Positions 16,351 through 25,210 of a stretch of DNA of 64,000 nt are shown in pieces. The notes beneath the pieces were generated by a model that was given only the letters and a program-made list of their open reading frames with translations, was not told the origin of the DNA and searched no databases. The DNA lies in the NCBI GenBank assembly GCA_963772225.1, contig CAVYWD010000007.1, positions 1-64,000 of the forward strand. Reading direction: 5' to 3'. Every line of letters starts with the position of its first letter. The first letter of the stretch is position 1. Made by a program: the position numbers and the translations under genes. This DNA comes from CAVYWD01 sp963772225 (GTDB lineage: Bacteria; Myxococcota; Myxococcia; Myxococcales; UBA5297).

Positions 16351-17010
16351 ATGAAGCAGGAGCCGCCGACCGTGGACCTCTCCGACGCGCGTCTCGATCG
16401 CCTGCTCTCCGGCGAGGACCGGCTCACCTCGCGGGAGAAGGAGGAGATCCTCGAGGGCATTTTCGCGAAGGTCGCGCCCGCGCCGCCGCCCGCGCGCTCG
16501 GGGTGGCCCCTCCGCCGCTGGGCGTCCGGCGTGCTCGCCCTGGCGGCGATGGGCGCGATTGGCGCCGCGGTCGTCCTGTCGCGCCGGCCGCCGGAGCTGA
16601 CCGCCCGCGGCGCGCGCGGCCCCGCGCCCGCCTTCGAGCTCTCCTGCGTCGATGCGTCCCTGCGCCCGGCCGCCTGCGAGCGCGGCGCGCGCCTCGTCTT
16701 CTGGATCTCGCCGGGCCGGTTCCGAGCCTTCGCCGTGGTGGCGCTCTCCCCCGAAGGCAAGACCTTCTGGTACTTCCCGAGCGGCGAGCACGGAAAAAGC
16801 GCGATTCTCGACGACACCGAGGCGGCCGGCCCGCTGAAGCAGGTGGCGATGCTCGACGACCGGCACGCGCCGGGAGACTACGCCGTGTACGGCGTCTTCT
16901 CCCTCGAGCCGCTGTCCAAAGAGCAGGTTCGCCGGGCCGTCGAGCGCCCGGAAGAGCAGGGGGCCGCGGTGGTCCGGCGGACGCTCCGCGTGGAGGCGCG
17001 ATCGCCATGA
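16351..17010 (+). CDS. Membrane-anchored protein, probable anti-sigma factor
   Basis: 219 aa. It has a cytoplasmic N-terminus of about 50 residues (LDRLLSGEDRLTSREKEEIL), one transmembrane helix (ASGVLALAAMGAIGAAVVLS), and a periplasmic domain with an AFAVVALSPEGKTFWYFPSG core. This is the topology of anti-sigma factors, and it lies directly after the ECF gene with a 1-bp gap, but no zinc-binding HxxxCxxC motif is present, so the assignment rests on context. The periplasmic domain resembles DUF4384-like modules seen in caspase neighbourhoods; this is a recollection, not a search. It overlaps the caspase gene by 4 bp. Confidence 0.65.
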   Translation: MKQEPPTVDLSDARLDRLLSGEDRLTSREKEEILEGIFAKVAPAPPPARSGWPLRRWASGVLALAAMGAIGAAVVLSRRPPELTARGARGPAPAFELSCVDASLRPAACERGARLVFWISPGRFRAFAVVALSPEGKTFWYFPSGEHGKSAILDDTEAAGPLKQVAMLDDRHAPGDYAVYGVFSLEPLSKEQVRRAVERPEEQGAAVVRRTLRVEARSP

Positions 17011-18575
17011 CCGGCGCCGGGATGGCCGCGGCCCTGAGCCTCGTGTGCGCCGCCGCCCAGGCGCGCGGCCCCAGCTACGTCATCGCGGTGGGCAACGACG
17101 CGCCGCCGGCGCGCGGCGAGCCGCTGCCCGTCCTCCAGTACGCCGACGACGACGCCGTCCGGTACTACGAGTTCCTCGGCCGGTTTGCCGAGGAGGCGCG
17201 GCTGCTCACGACCCTGGACGCCGCGACGCTGAAGCGCCACCCGAGCCTCTCCGCCGTCGCCCAGCCCCCCACGCTCGAGTCGCTGCGCGGCGCGGTGGCC
17301 GCCATTGCCCTGCGGGTGCGCGAGGACGCGCGGCGGGGCGATTCGGCGGTGGTCTACTTCGCCTTCAGCGGTCACGGGGCGCGGCTCCCGGACGGGACAC
17401 CGTTCCTCGCGCTCGAGGACGCCGCGCTCACCCGGGCGCTTTTCCAGCAGGAGATCCTGGCGCCGCTCTCCGGCGCGCTCATCCACGTGTTCGTGGACGC
17501 CTGCTTCGCCGAGGGCGTGGTCGGACCGCGCGGCCTCTTCGACGAGGAGCTCGACGGCTCGACCTCGAGGCTCAGCCCTGCAGACTCTGCGGAGCTTCAG
17601 AGGGCCGCGAGCCTGCGCTTCCCGCGGGTGGGCACGCTCTCCGCCGCGGCCGCGGATCGCCCGTCGCACGAGTGGTCGCGCATCGAGTCGGGCGTCTTCA
17701 CCCACGAGCTGTTGTCGGGGCTCGCCGGCGCGGCCGACGCGAACGGCGACGGCGTCGTCGAGTACGGCGAGATCGAGGCTTTCCTCGCGGCCGCCAACCG
17801 CGACCTGCGCGATCCGCGGGCGCGCCCGAGCGTGGCGGCCCACCCCCCGTCCGCCGATGCCAGCGCCCCGCTCGTCTCGCTCGCGTCGATGAGGGGCGCC
17901 GCGTTCCTCGCCGGTGACTTCTCGCGGCTCGGGCACTTCTACATTGAGCTCGACGACGGCGAGCGCTGGCTCGAGGCGAACCTCGCCTCGGACATGCGCG
18001 GGCGCCTGGCCTTCCCCGCCGACCGGCGGGCCTTCGTGGTGACGCGCGATCGCGAAGCGCCCCTCTTCGCCGCCGCCGGCGAGTCGCTGCGGGTAGGCTC
18101 GCTCGCGCTGCGCCCGCGCGACCTCACGGCCCGCGGCAGCGTCGACGAGAGCCTCCGGGAGTGGCTCTTCGCCACGCCCTTCGGCCTGGTCTACAGCCGC
18201 GGCTTTCAAGACGCCGTGGGCTTCTGGCCCGCGGGCGGCGACGCCGCGGCGAGGGCGCCGGCGCCGAGCGCGCGCACGGGACTGGCGATCGCGACCTGGG
18301 TCGCCTCCGGCCTGGGCCTGGTCGGCGCGGGGACGGCGGCCGCGCTCGCGATGGGCGCCCAACGGGACTACGCGGCGGCGAGCACCCAGCGCGCCGCCGC
18401 CGACGCGCGAGACCGCTTCGAGCGCGATCGCACCGCCGCCCTGGCGGCCGGCGCCGGCGCCGCGGCGTGCGGCGTCGTGGGCTGGCTCTTGTGGCCGGGC
18501 TCGCCGCGAAGGGCCCCCGCTGCCGTGCTCCCCCAGGCGCACGGAGCGACCGTGGCCCTGGAGGGGACCTGGTGA
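17007..18575 (+). CDS. Secreted caspase-family (C14) peptidase with EF-hand and C-terminal membrane segments
   Basis: 522 aa. A signal peptide (GAGMAAALSLVCAAAQARG) is followed by a caspase p20-like domain. YVIAVGND opens it, SAVVYFAFSGHGARLPDG holds the catalytic His (about 123) and IHVFVDACFAEG the catalytic Cys (about 166). ADANGDGVVEYGEIEAFL (about 247-264) is a complete EF-hand loop, suggesting calcium dependence. After a beta-rich region (about 300-400) come two hydrophobic segments (TWVASGLGLVGAGTAAALA and AAGAGAAACGVVGWLLW) separated by a charged helix, a possible membrane anchor. Caspase-like peptidases cleave after Arg/Lys or Asp; specificity here is unknown. It overlaps the flanking genes by 4 bp on both sides. 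Confidence 0.85.
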   Translation: MTGAGMAAALSLVCAAAQARGPSYVIAVGNDAPPARGEPLPVLQYADDDAVRYYEFLGRFAEEARLLTTLDAATLKRHPSLSAVAQPPTLESLRGAVAAIALRVREDARRGDSAVVYFAFSGHGARLPDGTPFLALEDAALTRALFQQEILAPLSGALIHVFVDACFAEGVVGPRGLFDEELDGSTSRLSPADSAELQRAASLRFPRVGTLSAAAADRPSHEWSRIESGVFTHELLSGLAGAADANGDGVVEYGEIEAFLAAANRDLRDPRARPSVAAHPPSADASAPLVSLASMRGAAFLAGDFSRLGHFYIELDDGERWLEANLASDMRGRLAFPADRRAFVVTRDREAPLFAAAGESLRVGSLALRPRDLTARGSVDESLREWLFATPFGLVYSRGFQDAVGFWPAGGDAAARAPAPSARTGLAIATWVASGLGLVGAGTAAALAMGAQRDYAAASTQRAAADARDRFERDRTAALAAGAGAAACGVVGWLLWPGSPRRAPAAVLPQAHGATVALEGTW

Positions 18576-19057
18576 AGGCGCGGGCCATCACCTGGCCGGC
18601 CTTCGCGCTGGCCGCCGCCTCGGCGATCGCGGCCGCCTGCGACGACCTCACGCCATCGCTCGTGACGAAGAACCACTGCAGCGGGCAGGCGGACTGCGTC
18701 GAGCGCTACGGCTGCCTCGAGGGCACCTGCCAGCCCTGGGTGGATGCCCCGGGCGTCATCGGCGCGGAGGCCTTCAGCGGCTCGAAGAGCTTCCTGGTGA
18801 ACGTTCTCACCTCGGGGACCTACTACGTCGCGCTGAGCTACAAGGCGGTTGCAGCCGGCACGATCGACGTGACCTTCGGACACGACGGCGACTCCCAGCT
18901 CTGCGGGGACGTGCCGGACGCCGGGGTGCCGGTGCAGCACTATCTCTCCGCCTCCTTCAACGGCGTCCTTGTCGGCCCGTACATCGTGACGGTGTCGGCG
19001 AGCGACGGCGTGACGATCACCGAGGTCTCGGTGACCACGAAGCCGAATCCGAGCTGA
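18572..19057 (+). CDS. Putative lipoprotein, last gene of the sigma/caspase operon
   Basis: 161 aa from the GTG at 18572, which overlaps the caspase stop (GTGA). The N-terminal hydrophobic stretch (WPAFALAAASAIAAAC) ends in Cys followed by DD; the lipobox is weak, but Asp residues after it are typical of inner-membrane retention. A small Cys-rich section (CSGQADCVERYGCLEGTC) precedes a beta-sandwich-like domain (SGTYYVALSYKAVAAGTIDV, YIVTVSASDGVTI). It could be a periplasmic partner of the caspase. No family was recognised. Confidence 0.6.
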   Translation: MKARAITWPAFALAAASAIAAACDDLTPSLVTKNHCSGQADCVERYGCLEGTCQPWVDAPGVIGAEAFSGSKSFLVNVLTSGTYYVALSYKAVAAGTIDVTFGHDGDSQLCGDVPDAGVPVQHYLSASFNGVLVGPYIVTVSASDGVTITEVSVTTKPNPS

Positions 19058-19231
19058 TCGCCTCGAACGCCTCGGCCCACCGCGCCGCCCGGCGATCCGC
19101 GACCCAAGGGGCCACGCGGTTCGTATGACATCGCCGGACGCGGCCCAGATCGAGCCTCCCTCCGTATAGCTCTTCGGCAGCGCGTCACAGCCACTGGACT
19201 TCACACGCCGGCCACTCAAAGGAGCTTCTGA

Positions 19232-20443
19232 ATGCATCTGCGAATGCGAGTTTCCTGGGCGCTCGTCACGGTTCTTGTCGGGCTCACCGCGTCCTGCGGA
19301 GGAGGAGAGACCTCCGACTCCCCGGCGCTCTCATCAAGGCAGTATCCCCTCGGCTTGGTCCCTGTCGCCGTTCAATACGCGGACAGTCATTGGAATTGGG
19401 ACTGGTACGACCCCAACCATCACGGAACGGTCTCGGCCGGAGATGGGCAGCCCAACTTCGCCTGTGCGGAGTTCGTCGCCCGAGCGCTCGCGGCGGCAGG
19501 CCTTTTTCCGGGCCTGGGCCCCGACGATCCCCAGTCGAGCTACGCCAGCTACTGGCTCAATGGCAGGGATTATCACCTCTGGAATACGGGCACGGCGGAC
19601 GTCGTCGGCCTTCATGACTATTTGCTCGACAACGGCCTCGGGGTCGATGTCGGCGACAACCCCTCGTTGGCCAGCCCGGGCGACCCGGTCTTCTATTACA
19701 ACGGATCGGTTACTGCCGCGAACCGCGAGCACGTCGAGATCTTGGTCGCCGCCGGCAAGACGCCCGGCGGCGGCGATACGCTCGCCGACAGCCACAACTT
19801 TGCGGCGCTTCACATTTCATACGCCAACAGCGGATATTACAATAGTAGTGGACAATTCGTAGCCTACTCGCGCTCCATCGTCCACCTCCAGAAGTCATCG
19901 TCTCCGCTCTGCATCAACGACCCGGGCGTGGGCAACAACTGCGGCGACGAATCGGTGATCAGCGGCGGCAGCGCCAGCACGCTCTACCACTGCAACGGCT
20001 ACGGCCCGGCCACCGTCGTCCAAGTCTGCAGCAGCGGCTGCCAGCACAATCCCCCCGGCGTCGATGACGCCTGCAAGTCCCCGACGGTCCTCTGCGTCAA
20101 CAACCCGGGCGTGGGCAACAACTGCGGGGACGAGTCAGTGATCAGCGGTGGCAACGCCAGCACGCTCTACCACTGCAACGGCTACGGCCAGGCCACCGTC
20201 GTCCAAGTCTGCAGCAGCGGCTGCCAGCACAATCCGCCCGGCATCAACGACGTGTGCCGCGACCTCAAACCCCCGACCGCAGCGTGCGGCGCCGGAGATG
20301 CGAACGGCCCCGACAACGGATGGTGTGGTCAGGACAGTCGCGTCTACTACTGCTACCAGAAGACCTGGCACTTGAAGGATGACTGCACCGCTCGGGGAGC
20401 AACCTGCACGTACAACCCGAACGGCGCGGATTACTGCAGGTGA
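19232..20443 (+). CDS. Lipoprotein with amidase-like (Cys) domain and Cys-rich modules
   Basis: 403 aa. Lipobox LVGLTASC in a signal peptide; AAGGAG precedes the ATG. Residues about 45-220 match the putative amidase (Amidase_6, NlpC/P60-like) layout: AVQYADSHWNWDWYDPN, then FACAEFVARALAAAGL, in which the Cys would be the nucleophile, with HVEI and SHN further on. Such domains cleave peptidoglycan or amide bonds. The C-terminal half has two tandem A-type Cys modules (GVGNNCGDESVISGG) and one B-type module (NGWCGQDSRVYYC), like the first gene of the sigma/caspase operon. It may belong to the same regulon. Confidence 0.7.
   Translation: MHLRMRVSWALVTVLVGLTASCGGGETSDSPALSSRQYPLGLVPVAVQYADSHWNWDWYDPNHHGTVSAGDGQPNFACAEFVARALAAAGLFPGLGPDDPQSSYASYWLNGRDYHLWNTGTADVVGLHDYLLDNGLGVDVGDNPSLASPGDPVFYYNGSVTAANREHVEILVAAGKTPGGGDTLADSHNFAALHISYANSGYYNSSGQFVAYSRSIVHLQKSSSPLCINDPGVGNNCGDESVISGGSASTLYHCNGYGPATVVQVCSSGCQHNPPGVDDACKSPTVLCVNNPGVGNNCGDESVISGGNASTLYHCNGYGQATVVQVCSSGCQHNPPGINDVCRDLKPPTAACGAGDANGPDNGWCGQDSRVYYCYQKTWHLKDDCTARGATCTYNPNGADYCR
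19910..20262 (+). repeat. Tandem 183-bp coding repeat in the amidase-like gene
   Basis: Two near-identical Cys-rich units start at 19910 and 20093. They differ by only a handful of bases, indicating recent duplication. Confidence 0.75.
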
Positions 20444-21007
20444 GGGAGCGCGGCCTGTAGCTCCGAGCGGTCCGAGCGCCTCACGAGGGGCGGTGCCGCC
20501 CGCGCCCGCCCTCACGGACAACGGCGTCCTGTCGTACACGAACCCCGAATCGGGGTGCGTGCCGTGCTCGTCCGATGCGGGGTGTGGAGTCACGTTTCAA
20601 TGCTACTCCGGTTGCTGTAGGCACGTCGTTCACTGACGGGTGGCGCAGGCCGTCGCACGCGATTCCCGTGGCGCGGCGGCCTGCGCAAGCTGGTGCTGAT
20701 CTCAATCCTGTTCTGGGCGGAGCAGCCCGCAGCCGAAGAGCCTGGCGCGACAGGACCGCCGCGCGGCTCATGCACGCGTTCCTCGCGCCGAGCTTCCCCA
20801 GCGGGAAGGGCGTCGTCAGCCGCAATGGCCGCCTGGAGCTTGGAGTTCATGCCGGTCTCCGACGAACGGGTTGTCGAGGTCGGAGCGCTCGCCGGTCTAA
20901 CGTGAGGTGCTTCGCCGAATCGAGGTCCATGGCAGCGAGCGGCTCCGCTTCCCAGACTTCGTCTTTCGGAGGTGCGGCCGATAGCGCCTTGGTGGCCGAC
21001 GCCCCTA
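20444..21007. other. Gene-free stretch with a small Cys-rich remnant
   Basis: No full gene was found. A frame ending at 20636 encodes CVPCSSDAGCGVTFQCYSGC and a short tail, probably the end of a decayed Cys-rich surface protein. Confidence 0.35.
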
Positions 21008-21017
21008 ACCAGTAGGC

Positions 21018-21144
21018 GTTTGGCGTAGCGCTGACAGGCAGGGGTATGCGCAGCGCGCCGCTCGGCTACGCCAAACCAACAGGCGGGTTTGCGCGGCGCG
21101 GTGGACGCGAGCACGGCGCTCGCATCGTGGCGCGCCGCGCAACG
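21018..21144. repeat. Two nested palindromes at the left edge of four-helix-bundle element A
   Basis: GTTTGGCGTAGC (21018-21029) is inverted at 21065-21076. A second pair, starting GTTTGCGCGGCGCG (21087-21100), is inverted at 21131-21144 with one base missing. The second palindrome recurs perfectly near element B (45399-45458). Confidence 0.7.
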
Positions 21145-21148
21145 TCGA

Positions 21149-22064
<916 letters not shown>

Positions 22065-22118
22065 GTCGAGTTGAACGAAGCCGTTCTCCGGGGTGGATGG
22101 GGCGCCGAGCTGGCCGGA

Positions 22119-22374
22119 GCTCTCGTTCTTCGGGATCTGCCTCTCGGTGCTCATCAGCGCTCAAGTGGGCGACGCCCGGCTCGCGCAGTCCTTGGCAGGC
22201 CTCCTCGTCATGCCGTTCTTCGGCGCGGTCGCCCTGCAGTTCGGCGGGCTCCTGACCTTCGGGCCGGCGGCCTATCTGGGCGTCGGTGCGGCCGCTCTCA
22301 CCGCGGACGCGGCAATGCTCAAGCTTGCCGTGCGTCTGTTCGACCGCGACAGGCTGCTCACCCGCTGGTCATGA
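22119..22374 (+). pseudogene. Duplicate of the 3' end of the ABC-2 permease gene
   Basis: 256 bp matching 13492-13747 with about four differences, all in the first 50 bp, including the stop codon. It begins right after the second left-end copy of the four-helix-bundle element. After the stop the two loci share GAGCCGGCAATG, offset by a deletion. It has no promoter or start of its own, and encodes only the last 85 residues (FGICLSVLISAQVGDARLAQ onwards). Confidence 0.85.
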
Positions 22375-22479
22375 GCCGGCAATGGCCTTAGGGGGACGCG
22401 CGTAGCCATCCCCAATTGCGGCGCCCAAAACCCGGGCGGTAGGATTGCCGCACCGCACCGCACGAAGGAGAACGAGATC

Positions 22480-23655
22480 ATGGGGCTTCTCGACAGCATC
22501 ACCGGCGAGTCGAAGCGCAACTTCATCGCTCGGCCTGACGCAGCCAAGGAAGACATCATCTACCTGTACCCGGAGCACAACATCCGGCTCATGAGCCAGC
22601 TCACGCTCATGCCGGAGGAGACGGCCCTCTTCATCAACGAGGGCCGCGTACAGGGCAAGCTGGGCCCCGGCGGCACGCACGCCCTCGACACCAAGAACGT
22701 GCCGTTCCTCTCCTCGCTCCTCGAGAAGCTCACCGGCGGCAACCTCTTCATCGCGCAGCTCTTCTTCATCACCACCGGCAAGCCGTTCGTGGGAATCAAG
22801 TTCGGAGGCCCCATCGGCGCCCTGCGCGACCCGGCCAACGACTACACCGTCGCCGGCATGGTCTTCGGCTCCTTCCAGGTGCAGGTCATGAGCGCCGAGA
22901 CGCTCCTGTCGAAGACCGGGACGGGCACCGCCGATTTCGCCAAGAACCGCTTCCTCGAGCCCTTCAAGCAGACCGTCCTCGACGCCCTCAGCTCGGCCAT
23001 CACCGCGGCCGGCGCGGCCAACAACTGGTCGCTGGCCGACATGGTCAGCGGCAAGGCCAAGGAGCCGATGAAGAAGGCGATGCTGGAGTTCGTGGACCCC
23101 TATGCCGCCGAGTGGGGAATCAAGGTCCTCCGCTTCGAGAACTTCACCATCAACTACGAGGAGTCGGAGCAGTACGCCAGGCTGAACGAGATGAACACGA
23201 AGGTCGCCATGGAGAAGCGCCGGATGGATATGGCGCGCGATCCGGCCTTCATGGCCCAGGCGCAGGTCGGCCTGGTCGAGGGCGCCGCCGAGGGCTTCAA
23301 GAACGGCGGAGAGGGCCCGGGGATGGGCATGGCCGGCATCGGCATGGGCATGGGCGCGCAAATGTCCCAGATGTTCGGCCAGCAGCAGGCCTGGGCCGCG
23401 CAGCAGCCGCAGGCCCAGGGCGTGAAGTGCCCGAGCTGCGGCCAGCTCTCGCCGCCCGGCAAGTTCTGCAACCAGTGCGGAAAGCCCCTCGCGCCGCCCG
23501 TGGCCCAGTGCGGCTGCGGCGCGGCGCTCGCGGCCGGCGCCAAGTTCTGCGCGAGCTGCGGCAAGCCCGTCGCGGCGGGGCCGCGGAAGTGCGAGTGCGG
23601 CGCGGAGGTCGCCCCGGGCGCCAAGTTTTGCGCCAACTGCGGAAAGCTCGCGTAG
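22480..23655 (+). CDS. SPFH-domain protein with three C-terminal zinc ribbons
   Basis: 391 aa. The N-terminal two-thirds (residues about 25-260) is the SPFH/YdjI-like domain found in virion-core-like proteins: IIYLYPEHNIRLMSQLTLMP, ETALFINEGRVQGKLGPGG, QLFFITTGKPFVGIKFG, FVDPYAAEWGIKVLRFENFT. A Gly/Met-rich linker (GMGMAGIGMGMGAQM) leads to three CxxC...CxxC ribbons, each ending in a KFC..CGK motif. Family members are soluble and linked to membrane stress or membrane-bound signalling; the function is not settled. GGAG precedes the ATG. It converges with the TatD gene, 12 bp away. Confidence 0.85.
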   Translation: MGLLDSITGESKRNFIARPDAAKEDIIYLYPEHNIRLMSQLTLMPEETALFINEGRVQGKLGPGGTHALDTKNVPFLSSLLEKLTGGNLFIAQLFFITTGKPFVGIKFGGPIGALRDPANDYTVAGMVFGSFQVQVMSAETLLSKTGTGTADFAKNRFLEPFKQTVLDALSSAITAAGAANNWSLADMVSGKAKEPMKKAMLEFVDPYAAEWGIKVLRFENFTINYEESEQYARLNEMNTKVAMEKRRMDMARDPAFMAQAQVGLVEGAAEGFKNGGEGPGMGMAGIGMGMGAQMSQMFGQQQAWAAQQPQAQGVKCPSCGQLSPPGKFCNQCGKPLAPPVAQCGCGAALAAGAKFCASCGKPVAAGPRKCECGAEVAPGAKFCANCGKLA

Positions 23656-23667
23656 GAAGGCCTTAGC

Positions 23668-24435
23668 CTACAGCCTGAAGAGCCGCCGGGCGTTGTCCGC
23701 CGCCTGCGCGCCGACGTCGGCGGCGCTCGCTCCCAGCGCGCGGGCGACCCCCTCGACGACCTGGGCGAGGTGCGCGGGCTCGCAGCGCCCTCGGTGCGGC
23801 CGGGGCGTCTGATCCGGCGCGTCGGTCTCGACGAGCAGCCGTCCCGGGGGAACCGCGCGGACCGCCGCGAGGGGCTTCTTGGCCCCCTCGTACGTCACCG
23901 GCCCAGCGAAGGAGAAGTGCAGCCCGAAGCTCGCGTACTTCGCCACCTGCTCGGGCGCGCCACTGAAGCTGTGCAGCACGCCTCCCGCTGGGAGCGGCAC
24001 TTCCGAAAGCAGCGCCATGAGCGGCTCGTGGGACTTGACGCAGTGAAGTAAGACCGGGAGGCCGTGCCGCTGCGCGAGCTGGAGATGAGCGCGAAGGATC
24101 TGGCGCTGGCGCTCCATGGGCGCCCCGGCCCCAGCGGCGGGGCCGTCCAGACCACACTCGCCCACGGCAACGGCTTCGCCCGTCCCAAGAAGCCCGTCGA
24201 GCTCCTCGAGGGCCGCCGCGTCCCCGCGCGGGTCGAGCTGTGGGAGGAGCTGCGGATGAATCCCAAAGGCGATGCCGATGCCTGGACCCCGCATCGACCG
24301 CAGGCGGCGCCAGCTCTCGGGCCCCACGGAGGGAGCGACGATGGCCTGGACTCCAGCACAACGCGCCCGCTCCAGGACCTGGCGCCGGTCGATGTCGAAC
24401 TGTGGAGAATCGAGGTGGCAGTGAGTGTCAATCAT
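23668..24435 (-). CDS. TatD-family metal-dependent hydrolase
   Basis: 255 aa, the usual length. The metal-binding residues are in place: DTHCHLD (H5, H7), the Glu in AVGECGLDG, the His in VLLHCVKSHEP, the His in GVLHSFSG, and the Asp in LLVETDAPDQ. Family members are 3'-5' DNA exonucleases or deoxyribonucleases implicated in DNA repair or turnover. The gene is convergent with the SPFH gene and starts about 40 bp from the small gene at 24479, which lies upstream on the same strand. Confidence 0.9.
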   Translation of the reverse strand: MIDTHCHLDSPQFDIDRRQVLERARCAGVQAIVAPSVGPESWRRLRSMRGPGIGIAFGIHPQLLPQLDPRGDAAALEELDGLLGTGEAVAVGECGLDGPAAGAGAPMERQRQILRAHLQLAQRHGLPVLLHCVKSHEPLMALLSEVPLPAGGVLHSFSGAPEQVAKYASFGLHFSFAGPVTYEGAKKPLAAVRAVPPGRLLVETDAPDQTPRPHRGRCEPAHLAQVVEGVARALGASAADVGAQAADNARRLFRL

Positions 24436-24478
24436 CCGCCAACCGCGCGGTGGGGATGAAGCCCACGCCGGAACACGC

Positions 24479-24700
24479 TTAGACGGCGATCACGATGCGC
24501 CGCCCCAACATCCTCGAGAGCGGCGAGAGCGGCGAGAGCAAGAGCGCCGCGGCATCGCCGCTGCCGGTCACGTCGTAAGCGGCGCTGATGAGGTCGCCCA
24601 AGGTGACCATAGACTTCGAGACGGTCTTCTTCACGGCGTGAGCGCCCTTTCGCGAGATGTGCCGAAGCGAGTTTCGATGGGTCTTCGGATGCGCCGTCAT
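24479..24700 (-). CDS. Small conserved-looking protein of unknown function
   Basis: 73 aa. An excellent ribosome-binding site (AGGAGGG, 6 nt before the ATG at 24700) supports expression. It has a basic N-terminus (PKTHRNSLRHISRKGAHAVK) and a hydrophobic C-terminal half (VTLGDLISAAYDVTG, LGRRIVIAV). The layout, a small protein with a GDLISAAYD helix, resembles short myxobacterial regulatory or DNA-associated proteins, but no family could be named. It is likely to be co-oriented with tatD. Confidence 0.55.
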   Translation of the reverse strand: MTAHPKTHRNSLRHISRKGAHAVKKTVSKSMVTLGDLISAAYDVTGSGDAAALLLSPLSPLSRMLGRRIVIAV

Positions 24701-24956
24701 GTCAGGCCCTCCTGCAGCTCATTCCTTCGGGACAACTTTTGGATGCCTCTGTGCTCGCCCCGTTTCATTCCAGCACCGCGCGAGCGATTCCAGCCAGAGA
24801 CGAGCGACGGAGCGGTACCTCCATTCGGCCGGCCCGAAGGGCTGCTCTGCCTCGGGGCGCAAGGAGCGCCGTGCTCTCTCTCAGGAAGGACGACAGCGCC
24901 AGTCTGCGCCCGTTGCGAGCGCTTGTCGCCCCCCCGGTGAGGCAGCGCGCGGAGAT

Positions 24957-25038
24957 TGGGCGGGGAGGGAATCGAACCCTCACGCCTTTGGGGCACGGGC
25001 TTCTAAGACCCGAGTGTCTGCCGTTCCACCACCCGCCC
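24957..25038 (-). tRNA. tRNA-Leu (anticodon UAG)
   Basis: On the minus strand the 82-nt sequence folds with a 7-bp acceptor stem (GGGCGGG/CCCGCCC), a D arm containing GTGGAACGGCAGAC, an anticodon stem around CUUAGAA (anticodon UAG, reads CUA), a long class II variable arm (GCCCCAAAGGC) and a T arm with GGTTCGATTCC. The discriminator is A. The CCA end is not encoded. The long variable arm and discriminator A fit leucine. It lies upstream of, and divergent from, the trigger factor gene. Confidence 0.93.
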
Positions 25039-25210
25039 TTGATGCTCGTGGAGCGCCTTCATAGCACAGGAGCGGGGCTCTCGAGGCCAGAGCTCGCGGG
25101 AGCTCGCTCGCCGCCCTTGACCTTGGCCTGGGAATCGAGTTACCCCACGCGGTCTCTCCGGCGCCCGCTGGAGTGTTCTTTCCCGATGGTCGGGACGAAG
25201 AGGGAAGCGC

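Noticed and set aside
25117..25145. A sigma-70-type promoter for tig (TTGACC at 25117)
   Set aside because: The -35-like hexamer is good but no acceptable -10 hexamer stands at the right spacing.
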